A DNA stretch of 17,833 nt, taken from contig DJRK01000071.1 of the NCBI GenBank assembly GCA_002440065.1, positions 1 through 17,833 of the forward strand. The letters are read 5' to 3'. Within the stretch, counting starts at the first letter, position 1. The number at the start of each line of letters is the position of its first letter. Origin of the DNA: Atopobium sp. UBA6362. GTDB taxonomy: Bacteria; Actinomycetota; Coriobacteriia; Coriobacteriales; Atopobiaceae. Shown in pieces: positions 6,197 to 12,903 of this stretch. The position numbers and the translations under genes are program-made. The notes beneath the pieces were generated by a model that did no database searches, was not told where the DNA came from, and saw only the letters and a program-made list of their open reading frames with translations.

Positions 6197-6635
6197 CCTG
6201 CATAGAGCTGCCGTCTTTAAATTTGTTTGCAGTATTTCTGCTCGGTTCGCGCAATGATGTTCTCGTGCCGCCGATCGGGTAATGACTCTCAACATTTGAT
6301 TGCAAACGCTGATTTTTCCGACATTTGTTTCGGGGCCTTCGAGTATTTGAGTGATTTCCGTCCACAACCCCCCCCACTTGGCGCGATGAAAATCGAGATC
6401 GCTACTCGATGAGCCTGTACAAATGTCGGAAATACCAGAGTTTGCTTGAAGTTGGTCAACGACTGGCCCGGCCGGTCAATCGTTAGCAAGTTCGGACTGT
6501 GTGAATAAGCTGATTAGGCAGATAAAAGCGCTCGGGCAATTGATAAGGCCTAATTGAATCTAGCGAGCTGCCAATTACTGAGTGAAACTTATTAATTAGT
6601 GCCGAAGGAAAGATAGCAATGACCGAGGAGGAGCG
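6197..6635. other. AT-richer 439-bp intergenic region with an inverted-repeat element
   Basis: No convincing gene. It holds a perfect 14-bp inverted repeat TTTCCGACATTTGT (6315-6328)/ACAAATGTCGGAAA (6419-6432). Inside that pair are a smaller hairpin ATCGAG/CTCGAT (6392-6410) and a run of eight C (6368-6375). Beyond it are two direct GGTCAA boxes 20 bp apart (6454-6459 and 6474-6479). The last 60 bases, with TTATTAATTAG and a strong AGGAGG, form the leader of the restriction gene. Its promoter is not obvious. Confidence 0.6.
6315..6432. repeat. 118-bp element bounded by 14-bp inverted repeats
   Basis: TTTCCGACATTTGT at 6315-6328 and its exact complement at 6419-6432 enclose 90 bases that include the ATCGAG/CTCGAT hairpin. 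Size and form fit a small non-autonomous mobile element or a long-range hairpin. It carries no gene. It differs in sequence from the other palindromes in the window. Confidence 0.6.
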
Positions 6636-7979
6636 ATGGCCGATCAGCTTCCCTATGACAAGAATGATCCGGTCTCGATTGAGGCCTATGCAAAGCGGCT
6701 TGTTGGCAAAACGTTGCGCGAAATGACGGATGCTCCCGAGCTTGCCGATCCCCACCAGCGCCGCGGGTCTTTTGGCAATGCCATGGAGAAGTACTACTTC
6801 AAGTACAAGCCGAACAGCGATTCGGCGCCGGACTTTCCAGAGGCAGGCCTTGAACTCAAGGCGACCCCGGTCAAAAAAGTCCGCAAACACAAAAAAGATG
6901 AGCTTGTTGCCAAGGAACGCCTGGTCATTGGCAATATCGACTATATGAGCATCGTTAACGAGAGCTTTGAGGGCAGCCATCTGCTGTACAAGATCCCTGC
7001 CATTCTTCTGGTCTCGTATTTGTACGAGAAGGACAAAAACCCTCTCGATTACATCGTTGAGGCGGTAACCGTTTGGCAGATTCCGGAGGAGGACCGGGCT
7101 CAAATTGAGGCGGACTGGAACCTGGTGGTCGACAAGGTCCGTGCAGGTCATGCTGAGGACATTTCCGGCAGCGACACAATGTACCTCGAAGCGTGCACGA
7201 AGGGCGCTACGGGGGCTGATCGCAAGAAGCAGCCCTTCTCGGATGTTGAGGCGAAGCCTCGCGCTTGGGCGTTCAAGGCCTCATATATGACTGCGGTGCA
7301 GCAGAGCATCTTCTCCAAGATGGAGTCTTTGCCGCGCTCGGAAGATGAGAAGAGCCTAGGGCTGCTTGAACTTGTGAAGAATCGTTTTTCTAACTACTTT
7401 GGAATGACTGAGGCAGAGTTGCGGCAGCATTTTGGCCTGTCTGCCTCGAAGAGTATATGCGCACGTATTACGAATAAGATTCTTGGCATTGGCGATGATT
7501 CCGAAATCGAAGAGTTCGCCAAGGCGGGTATTAAGCCAAAGACCATGAGGATCAAAGCAAACGGGATGCCAAAAGAGGCCATCTCGTTTCCCGCTTTTGA
7601 TTACTTCAAACTGGCGAAGACGTCGTTTGACGAGTCTGATTTCTTTGCTTGCCTACAGCAGAAATACCTCTTCGTTGTTTACCGCGAGAACCCAGAGGAG
7701 AAGGGCGTGTATCGCCTATCCGATGTCTGCTTCTGGCAAATGCCCGACGCCGACCTGGTCGAGGCCTGCCGGTGTTATGAGCAGATGCAGAAAAATGTGC
7801 TCGCGGGGAAGGCCGACCAATCGGTGAGGGCGAGCGAAAACCGTTGTTGTCACGTTCGCCCACATGCTCAAAATGCTGCCGACGTGAATCCCCAGCCCTA
7901 CGGGGAGCCGGTAACCAAGAAGTGCTTCTGGCTGAACCAGAAATACCTCAAGAAAGAACTTGAGCGCCTACTTGGTTAA
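6636..7979 (+). CDS. Sau3AI/MutH-type restriction endonuclease (probable GATC specificity)
   Basis: 447 residues; Sau3AI is about 490. The N-terminal domain (about 15-200) has the MutH/Sau3AI core: RRGSFGNAMEKYYFKY (42-57), then PDFPEAGLELKATPV (65-79). These give the D...ExK metal site (Asp66, Glu73, Lys75), followed by the ERLVIGNIDYMSI strand. The second half (about 215-447) is the non-catalytic MutH-like copy typical of Sau3AI (LRQHFGLSASKSICARI and a PKEAISFPAFDYFK strand), which acts as an allosteric DNA-binding domain. The enzyme should cut unmodified GATC DNA. ATG at 6636 has AGGAGG five bases upstream. It is followed 84 bp later by the partner methyltransferase. Codon use is clearly AT-richer than that of the methyltransferase. 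Confidence 0.9.
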   Translation: MADQLPYDKNDPVSIEAYAKRLVGKTLREMTDAPELADPHQRRGSFGNAMEKYYFKYKPNSDSAPDFPEAGLELKATPVKKVRKHKKDELVAKERLVIGNIDYMSIVNESFEGSHLLYKIPAILLVSYLYEKDKNPLDYIVEAVTVWQIPEEDRAQIEADWNLVVDKVRAGHAEDISGSDTMYLEACTKGATGADRKKQPFSDVEAKPRAWAFKASYMTAVQQSIFSKMESLPRSEDEKSLGLLELVKNRFSNYFGMTEAELRQHFGLSASKSICARITNKILGIGDDSEIEEFAKAGIKPKTMRIKANGMPKEAISFPAFDYFKLAKTSFDESDFFACLQQKYLFVVYRENPEEKGVYRLSDVCFWQMPDADLVEACRCYEQMQKNVLAGKADQSVRASENRCCHVRPHAQNAADVNPQPYGEPVTKKCFWLNQKYLKKELERLLG

Positions 7980-7996
7980 CAGGTCTCCGGAAAGAC

Positions 7997-8025
7997 TTGA
8001 TCCGCGTCCGCAAGCTGGCTATGAT
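7997..8025 (+). promoter_or_regulatory. Sigma-70 promoter of the methyltransferase, with a GATC site in the -35 box
   Basis: -35 TTGATC (7997-8002) and -10 TATGAT (8020-8025) are spaced 17 bp, with AAT following the -10. Transcription should begin near 8032, about 32 bases before the GTG start. The GATC at 7999-8002 is the expected recognition sequence of the restriction-modification system, so methylation of the -35 box could adjust expression of the methyltransferase. Confidence 0.7.
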
Positions 8026-8063
8026 AATCGGGCACTACCCGACACAGACAGCATTGGAGAAAC

Positions 8064-9359
8064 GTGTCGACGAAACAGATCAAGGTGGCCGAGCTCTTTG
8101 CGGGGGTCGGGGGCTTCCGCCTGGGCCTCGAGGGTTACCACGACGAGGAGAACCCACAGCTCGACATGCCGGCAGCGGGGCCGTTCAAGACCGTTTGGGC
8201 GAACCAGTGGGAGCCGCCCGGAACGGCGTCCAAGCAGTTCGCCGCGCGCTGCTACGAGGCGCGCTTCGGCGCGGGCTCGCTCGTCAACGAGGACATACAC
8301 GAGGTCTTGGCCCAGTTCAGGCGCGGCGAGCGGGACATCCCGGACGTCGACATGGTCGTGGGAGGGTTCCCCTGCCAGGACTACTCGGTGGCCAAGCCCC
8401 TCTCCCAGGCGGGCGGCATCGAGGGCAAGAAGGGCGTCCTGTGGTGGGACATCTACGACTTCCTGCGCATGAAGGGGCCGGAGCGCCAGCCGCGCTACGT
8501 CCTGCTCGAGAACGTCGACCGCCTGCTCAAGAGCCCCGCGTCGCAGCGTGGGCGCGACTTCGCGATCATCCTCTCGTGCCTGAACGACCTGGGCTATTCC
8601 GTTGAGTGGCGCGTGGTGAACAGCGCCGAGTACGGGTTCCCCCAGCGGCGCAAACGCACCTACATCCTGGCGAGGCTCACCGGGGAGGTCTGGGACCTCG
8701 ATGCGCGCCTCGCGTCGGGGACGCTGGCCGATGCCTTCCCCGTGCTCCCGGCCGAGCCCGAGGAGATAGGCCACGTCGAGGTCCCTGCTGACCCCTACGA
8801 GGCGAGCCAGTCCTTCAACAAGGGCAAGAAAACCTCCCCGTTCCTGGAGGCGGGGGCCATGCAGGACGGGCGCGTGGCGACGGCCAAGGTCGCCGAGGAT
8901 TACCATGGCCCGCGCCGCACCCTGGGCGACGTCCTGGTCCCCGACGACGAGGTCCCGCCCGAGTTCTTCATCGAGCCGGACAAGCTGGAGAGGTGGCGCT
9001 ACCTCAAGGGCTCGAAGTCCGAGGAGCGCGTGGACAAGAAGACCGGCTTTGCGTACCGGTACTCGGAGGGCTCCATGGCGTTCCCCGATGCGCGCGACAG
9101 GCCGAGCCGAACGATACTCACAGGCGAGGGCGGGCGCGGAGCGTCGCGCTTCAAGCACGTGGTCGAGTGCGCCGACGGGCGCCTGAGGCGCCTGGTGCCC
9201 GATGAGCTCGATCAGCTGCAGTGCTTCCCCAGGGGCTGGACCGATACGGGCATGAGCGACGGGAGGCGTGCCTTCTGCATGGGCAACGCGCTCGTAACGG
9301 GCATACCCTACCGGATCGGGCAGGCGCTCATGCGCTCCATCGAGGCGGGGGAGAAGTAA
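8064..9359 (+). CDS. DNA (cytosine-5-)-methyltransferase
   Basis: 431 residues with all C5-methyltransferase motifs in order. Motif I is AELFAGVGGFRLGLEG (9-24). Motif IV is GGFPCQDYSVAKPLS (100-114), with catalytic Cys104. Motif VI is LLENVDRLL (147-155), motif VIII is YGFPQRRKRTYI (190-201), motif IX is RPSRTILTG (346-354) and motif X is GNALVTGIPYRIG (407-419). The long stretch 205-345 between VIII and IX is the target-recognition domain. It should put methyl groups on the cytosine of the site cut by the Sau3AI-type enzyme upstream, presumably GATC. The start is GTG at 8064, with GGAGA close upstream. It has its own promoter, so protection can be made independently of the nuclease. GC content is visibly higher than in the nuclease gene. 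Confidence 0.95.
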   Translation: MSTKQIKVAELFAGVGGFRLGLEGYHDEENPQLDMPAAGPFKTVWANQWEPPGTASKQFAARCYEARFGAGSLVNEDIHEVLAQFRRGERDIPDVDMVVGGFPCQDYSVAKPLSQAGGIEGKKGVLWWDIYDFLRMKGPERQPRYVLLENVDRLLKSPASQRGRDFAIILSCLNDLGYSVEWRVVNSAEYGFPQRRKRTYILARLTGEVWDLDARLASGTLADAFPVLPAEPEEIGHVEVPADPYEASQSFNKGKKTSPFLEAGAMQDGRVATAKVAEDYHGPRRTLGDVLVPDDEVPPEFFIEPDKLERWRYLKGSKSEERVDKKTGFAYRYSEGSMAFPDARDRPSRTILTGEGGRGASRFKHVVECADGRLRRLVPDELDQLQCFPRGWTDTGMSDGRRAFCMGNALVTGIPYRIGQALMRSIEAGEK

Positions 9360-9368
9360 GCGTGGTGT

Positions 9369-9406
9369 GCGCCCGAGTGGCCTTGCAGCCGCTCGGGCGC
9401 TTTTTT
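9369..9406 (+). terminator. Intrinsic terminator after the methyltransferase gene
   Basis: The stem GCGCCCGAG (9369-9377) pairs with CTCGGGCGC (9392-9400), extended inward by TGG/CCG, with an eight-base loop and six T after it (9401-9406). It is related in sequence to the hairpin after the GH4 gene (14315-14352) and forms the first part of the repeated unit described next. Confidence 0.9.
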
Positions 9407-9579
9407 GTGTGGAGTGCTGGGATATGCGTAGATGCTCGGGCGCGGAGGTGCATTGGCGCGTGCAGAGAAAAGCGCAGGGGTGCATGGGTTTCTCGGCAAA
9501 ACGATGAGAGGTGTGTGCTCCGTGGATGCGGGGAGCATGCACCTCTGCAACGAGGATGGCCGGGAGCATACGCCTCTGC
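9369..9579 (+). repeat. Structured intergenic repeat, copy A
   Basis: After the terminator the copy holds two hairpins. The first is GAGAAA (9465-9470) with TTTCTC (9489-9494). The second is a 15-bp stem, AGAGGTGTGTGCTCC (9507-9521) with GGAGCATGCACCTCT (9532-9546), complete if G-T pairs are allowed. The right arm is partly repeated at 9562-9579 (16 of 18 bases like 9531-9548). Copy B at 14315-14517 has the same parts in the same order and direction. No open frame is conserved between the copies. Confidence 0.8.
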
Positions 9580-9749
9580 GGCGTAGGGCGACAGCTGTAT
9601 GCACCCCTGAGCGGCGCGATACCGCGCGAGGTCCTATCGACAAAGACTCAGCGAGAACCGCTCATGGGGCGAACAGAACCGCTCGCCGCTTTCTACGGCC
9701 CATGCCGGCGCCTCTCGCTTAGAGTGCGAGACACAAAAGAAAAGCGGAA

Positions 9750-9781
9750 GGTAACCAACTCTCTTCGATGCGGGCCTAACC
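9750..9781 (+). promoter_or_regulatory. Candidate ribonucleic antiterminator (RAT) for the BglG/LicT-type regulator
   Basis: The 32-base segment from GG (9750-9751) to CC (9780-9781) has the spacing of RAT elements: GG, six bases, ACT, a loop, then GGGC, three bases, ACC. Known LicT/SacY targets read GG-six bases-ACT...GGCAAAACC. GGT/ACC can form the outer stem and CC/GG the next. It lies directly before a terminator and just ahead of an operon that encodes an antiterminator with a CAT RNA-binding domain. The match is by layout rather than by close sequence identity. Confidence 0.42.
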
Positions 9782-9786
9782 AAAGT

Positions 9787-9827
9787 CTTTTGAGCCATGA
9801 TTTCGTTCGTGGCTCTAAGTTTTTTTG
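9787..9827 (+). terminator. Leader terminator of the PTS operon
   Basis: The stem GAGCCA (9792-9797) pairs with TGGCTC (9810-9815), with CTT/AAG extending it outward across a small bulge, followed by eight T (9820-9827). It ends 29 bases before the IIA start codon, so it would block the operon unless bypassed. This is the expected target of the antiterminator encoded by the second gene. The 9580-9749 stretch before it shows only a short hairpin TCTCGC/GCGAGA (9713-9731) and no clear promoter. Confidence 0.75.
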
Positions 9828-9856
9828 GTTGGGCTTGATTCATGAAGGGACGACGC

Positions 9857-10366
9857 ATGGGCCTCTTTTCGCGTCTGATGGGCAAAACTACCTCCGCTGC
9901 CAATGACGAGCTTGCTATCTTGGCGCCCGTTTCCGGCGAGCTCGTCCCCCTCGAGGAGACTCACGACCCCGTTTTCTCCGGTCGCAAAATGGGCGACGGC
10001 GTGGCCGTTGTACCCACGTCAGGCACCGTCTGCGCTCCTGTGACTGGTACCGTTTCTGCCATCTTCCCCACTGCCCATGCGCTGGCAATCGCGCCGGATG
10101 ATGCAAACGACGCGCAGGTCATGGTGCACATTGGAATCGATACCGTGCGTATGAACGGCGAGGGGTTCACCGCGCTCGTCGCCCAGGGGGACCACGTCGA
10201 TGCCGGCCAGCCGCTGGTCGAGGTCGACCTCGATGCCGTGCGCGCCGCCGGCTATGACCCCACGGTCTTCGTCGTGGTGTGCGAGCGAGCCGATGGCTCT
10301 ACCGTGCGCGAGCGCACCGCGGGGCCGACGAGCGAGAAGGATCCCGTTCTCTGGCTCTCCAAGTAG
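9857..10366 (+). CDS. PTS system glucose-type EIIA component
   Basis: 169 residues from the ATG at 9857, chosen because AAGGGA lies seven bases upstream; the in-frame ATG at 9842 has no site. It is a single IIA-Glc (Crr-like) domain: APVSGELVPLEETHDPVFSG (23-42), GDGVAVVPTSGTVCAPVTG (46-64), and FPTAHALAI (70-78) with the conserved His74. The phosphorylated His91 is in VMVHIGIDTV (88-97), and GDHVDAGQPL (111-120) follows. It takes phosphate from HPr and passes it to the EIIB domain of the transporter two genes downstream. The standalone IIA may also serve other glucose-family transporters in the cell. Confidence 0.95.
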   Translation: MGLFSRLMGKTTSAANDELAILAPVSGELVPLEETHDPVFSGRKMGDGVAVVPTSGTVCAPVTGTVSAIFPTAHALAIAPDDANDAQVMVHIGIDTVRMNGEGFTALVAQGDHVDAGQPLVEVDLDAVRAAGYDPTVFVVVCERADGSTVRERTAGPTSEKDPVLWLSK

Positions 10367-10375
10367 GGATCGGGG

Positions 10376-11254
10376 ATGGCAGCCAAGATGATCGTCAAAC
10401 GCGTATTCAACAACAACGTTGCCATGGCCACGGCAAGCGACGGCTCCGAGGTCATCGTTATGGGCCGCGGCCTATGCTTTGGCCGCCACGCCGGCGAGGA
10501 GCTGGATGCCTCTGCCATAGAGAAGACCTTCGTCCTCGCGCGCGACACCGTAGGCGACGAGGGGGCAATGGAGCGCCTTGCCCATCTTCTTGACTCCATC
10601 CCGGCGGTGTACCTGGCTATTTCCGAGGACATCGTTCAGATGCTTCGCCAGGAGCTCGACCCCGGCATCGATGACGGAATTCTCATGGCCTTGGCCGATC
10701 ACATTAGCCTTGCCCTCGAGCGCGAGAAGAAGGGCGTGCCCTGCGACAACCCGCTGCTCATGGAGATCAAGCAGTTCTACCGCAAGGAGTTCGCCCTGGC
10801 CAAGCGCGCGGCGGCCATCATCCATGACTATCTGGACATTTGGATCAGCGAGGAGGAGGTCGGCTTCATAACCCTGCACATAGTCAACTCGACCATGCGG
10901 CAGCGCGCCGACCGCCTCGTGATCTCGGTCAAGCTCGTCCGCGACGTTTTGGCCATCGTGTCCCGCGAGTACGCGACGACGCTCGACGAGACGTCCCTTT
11001 CCTACGAGCGCTTCCTACGCCACCTGCAGTTCTTTGCTCAGCGAGCGCTCGACCCCGAGGCGGGCCAGGTCTCCGACGACCAGCTTTTCTCGATAGAGGC
11101 CCGTCATTATCCCAAGGCGTTCGCCTGCGCGGATACCATCGCCGCTCACTTGTCGTCCCAATACGGCATCAAGGTCACGGATGCCGAGAAGAGCTATCTG
11201 GCATATCACATCGTTAACTTGCTTGGGGAACCCGGGCCCCAGGACAAGAAATAA
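10376..11254 (+). CDS. BglG/LicT-family transcriptional antiterminator
   Basis: 292 residues. The N-terminal CAT RNA-binding domain (5-58) reads MIVKRVFNNNVAMATASDG...IVMGRGLCFGRHAGEELD, as in LicT and SacY. Two PRD domains follow (about 65-170 and 175-285). All four regulatory histidines seem to be present: His109 (ADHISLALER), His168 (TLHIVN), His216 (RHLQFF) and His278 (AYHIVN). Proteins of this type bind an RAT hairpin in nascent mRNA and prevent a leader terminator from forming. PTS phosphorylation of the PRDs couples activity to sugar supply. It starts nine bases after the IIA gene, so the regulator is inside the operon it controls. Met5 is a possible alternative start. Confidence 0.95.
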   Translation: MAAKMIVKRVFNNNVAMATASDGSEVIVMGRGLCFGRHAGEELDASAIEKTFVLARDTVGDEGAMERLAHLLDSIPAVYLAISEDIVQMLRQELDPGIDDGILMALADHISLALEREKKGVPCDNPLLMEIKQFYRKEFALAKRAAAIIHDYLDIWISEEEVGFITLHIVNSTMRQRADRLVISVKLVRDVLAIVSREYATTLDETSLSYERFLRHLQFFAQRALDPEAGQVSDDQLFSIEARHYPKAFACADTIAAHLSSQYGIKVTDAEKSYLAYHIVNLLGEPGPQDKK

Positions 11255-11279
11255 GGAAAGAAACAAAAAGGAGTCAACT

Positions 11280-12899
11280 ATGGCTAGTGCGAAGAAGGGC
11301 AGCTTCAAGGGTGCTTTGGAGGTGTTCGCGAAGTCGATTGTTCAGCCCTTGATGTACCTGTCTGTGGCTGGAATTCTTCTTATCGTCGGCATCCTGCTCA
11401 CCAACAAGACGATCACCTCCATGGTCCCGTTCCTCCAGTGGGGGCCGCTCCAGCTGGCGGGCGCCATCATTTACCAGTCGCTGATGTTCATCATCAACAA
11501 CCTCTCCGTCATCTTCTGCGTGGGCATCGCCGGCGCCATGGCCAAGAAGAACAAGGGCCACGCTGCGCTCATCGCCCTCATGGCGTACTTCCTGTTCCTC
11601 GAGGCGAACAACATCACCTTGAACGCCACCGGTTCGCTGGCCGACGCCAGCGGCATGCTTGGCCTCACCGGCACTGGCCAGAGCACCGTTCTGGGCATCC
11701 AAGTACTGGATACCGGCGTCTTTGGCGGCATCATCTTGGGCTGCATCACCGGCGCCATCTTCAATAAGTTCTCGAACAAGCAGTTCCCCATCGCGCTCTC
11801 CATGTTCTCCGGCGTGCGCTTCCCCTTCCTGCTGATGATCCTCATCTCCTGGGTCATGGGCGTGGCCTTCTGCATCGTTTGGCCGCCTGTCCAGGGCGCC
11901 ATCTCCGCCCTTGCCGGCCTCATCAAGGACTCCGGCGGCATCGGCCTGTTCATCTACGGCATGCTGAACAAGCTGCTCGTTCCCACCGGCCTGCACCACC
12001 TCATCTACACCCCGTTCCAGTTCTCCGATGTGGGCGGCACCCTGACCGTCGGCGGACAGGTCGTCTCCGGCGCCTATCCTATTCGTGTTGCCGAGATGGC
12101 CATGACCGGCCAGCCCTTCTCCGATAGCACCTATTACAACAGCTACACCTTCAACAACCTGTGGCCCTACATCGGCATCGGCCTGGCGTTCATCTTCACT
12201 GCGTACAAGCAGAACAAGGAGAAGACCAAGGCGGCGATTATCCCGCTCATCGTCACGGCCGTCCTGTCCTGCATCACCGAGCCCATGGACTTCCTCTTTG
12301 TCTTTGCCGCGCCGGTCCTCTTCGTCGTCCACTCCGTCCTGTCCGGCATCTTCCTGGTGCTGCTCAAGGTACTCTCTATTCCCGCATCGACTTCGGGCGG
12401 CATCATCAACATCGTCGTCTCGAACCTGGTACTGGGCGTTGACAAGACCAACTGGCCGCTCATGTTCGTCCTTGGCATCGCCGATGCGGCGCTGTATTTC
12501 TTCCTCTTTACCTTCTTGATCAAGAAGCTCAACCTTCACACGCCCGGTCGCGAGAAGGAGTCCGAAGTCGAGCAAGCCATCGCCGAGGGCGACGCGGCGG
12601 CCGCCGTGGCCGTTGAGCAAGGTGCCGAGGCCGCCGCGCCCGTTGCGGCGAGCGCCGACCAGGGAATCCTCGACGTCATCGCCGGCTTGGGCGGCAAGGA
12701 CAACATCGAGGAGCTCGAGAACTGCTTCACGCGTCTGCGCGTGAACGTGAAGGACCCCGAGCTCGTTAACGAAGAGCTCATCAACCACGTGCCCAACAGC
12801 GGCATCAACCGCAGCGGCAACGATATCCAGATCATCTACGGCATGAAGGTCGCCGAGATGCGCGACAAGGTCGAGAACGCAATGGAGAAGGAGCAGTAG
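11280..12899 (+). CDS. PTS alpha-glucoside-type EIICB transporter
   Basis: 539 residues; start at 11280 with AAGGAG six bases upstream. The EIIC part (about 10-420) has roughly ten hydrophobic segments, GLHHLIYTPFQF (237-248) and the conserved CITEPMDF (331-338) of the glucose/glucoside family. An Ala/Glu-rich linker (425-458) joins it to the EIIB domain (460-539), whose phosphorylated cysteine is Cys482 in ELENCFTRLRV. It moves the sugar across the membrane and phosphorylates it at C6. The order C-then-B, the separate IIA and the GH4 gene next to it fit the alpha-glucoside (maltose-like or isomer) branch, as in AglA/MalX-type systems. The exact sugar cannot be read from sequence. Confidence 0.93.
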   Translation: MASAKKGSFKGALEVFAKSIVQPLMYLSVAGILLIVGILLTNKTITSMVPFLQWGPLQLAGAIIYQSLMFIINNLSVIFCVGIAGAMAKKNKGHAALIALMAYFLFLEANNITLNATGSLADASGMLGLTGTGQSTVLGIQVLDTGVFGGIILGCITGAIFNKFSNKQFPIALSMFSGVRFPFLLMILISWVMGVAFCIVWPPVQGAISALAGLIKDSGGIGLFIYGMLNKLLVPTGLHHLIYTPFQFSDVGGTLTVGGQVVSGAYPIRVAEMAMTGQPFSDSTYYNSYTFNNLWPYIGIGLAFIFTAYKQNKEKTKAAIIPLIVTAVLSCITEPMDFLFVFAAPVLFVVHSVLSGIFLVLLKVLSIPASTSGGIINIVVSNLVLGVDKTNWPLMFVLGIADAALYFFLFTFLIKKLNLHTPGREKESEVEQAIAEGDAAAAVAVEQGAEAAAPVAASADQGILDVIAGLGGKDNIEELENCFTRLRVNVKDPELVNEELINHVPNSGINRSGNDIQIIYGMKVAEMRDKVENAMEKEQ

Positions 12900-12903
12900 G
12901 CAA

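Noticed and set aside
6368..6375. Run of eight C as a phase-variation tract
   Set aside because: It lies in non-coding DNA more than 250 bp before the next gene and outside any recognisable promoter.
8019..9569. 516-codon minus-strand frame opposite the methyltransferase
   Set aside because: All ten methyltransferase motifs are on the plus strand; the antisense product has no motif and runs through the terminator and repeat.
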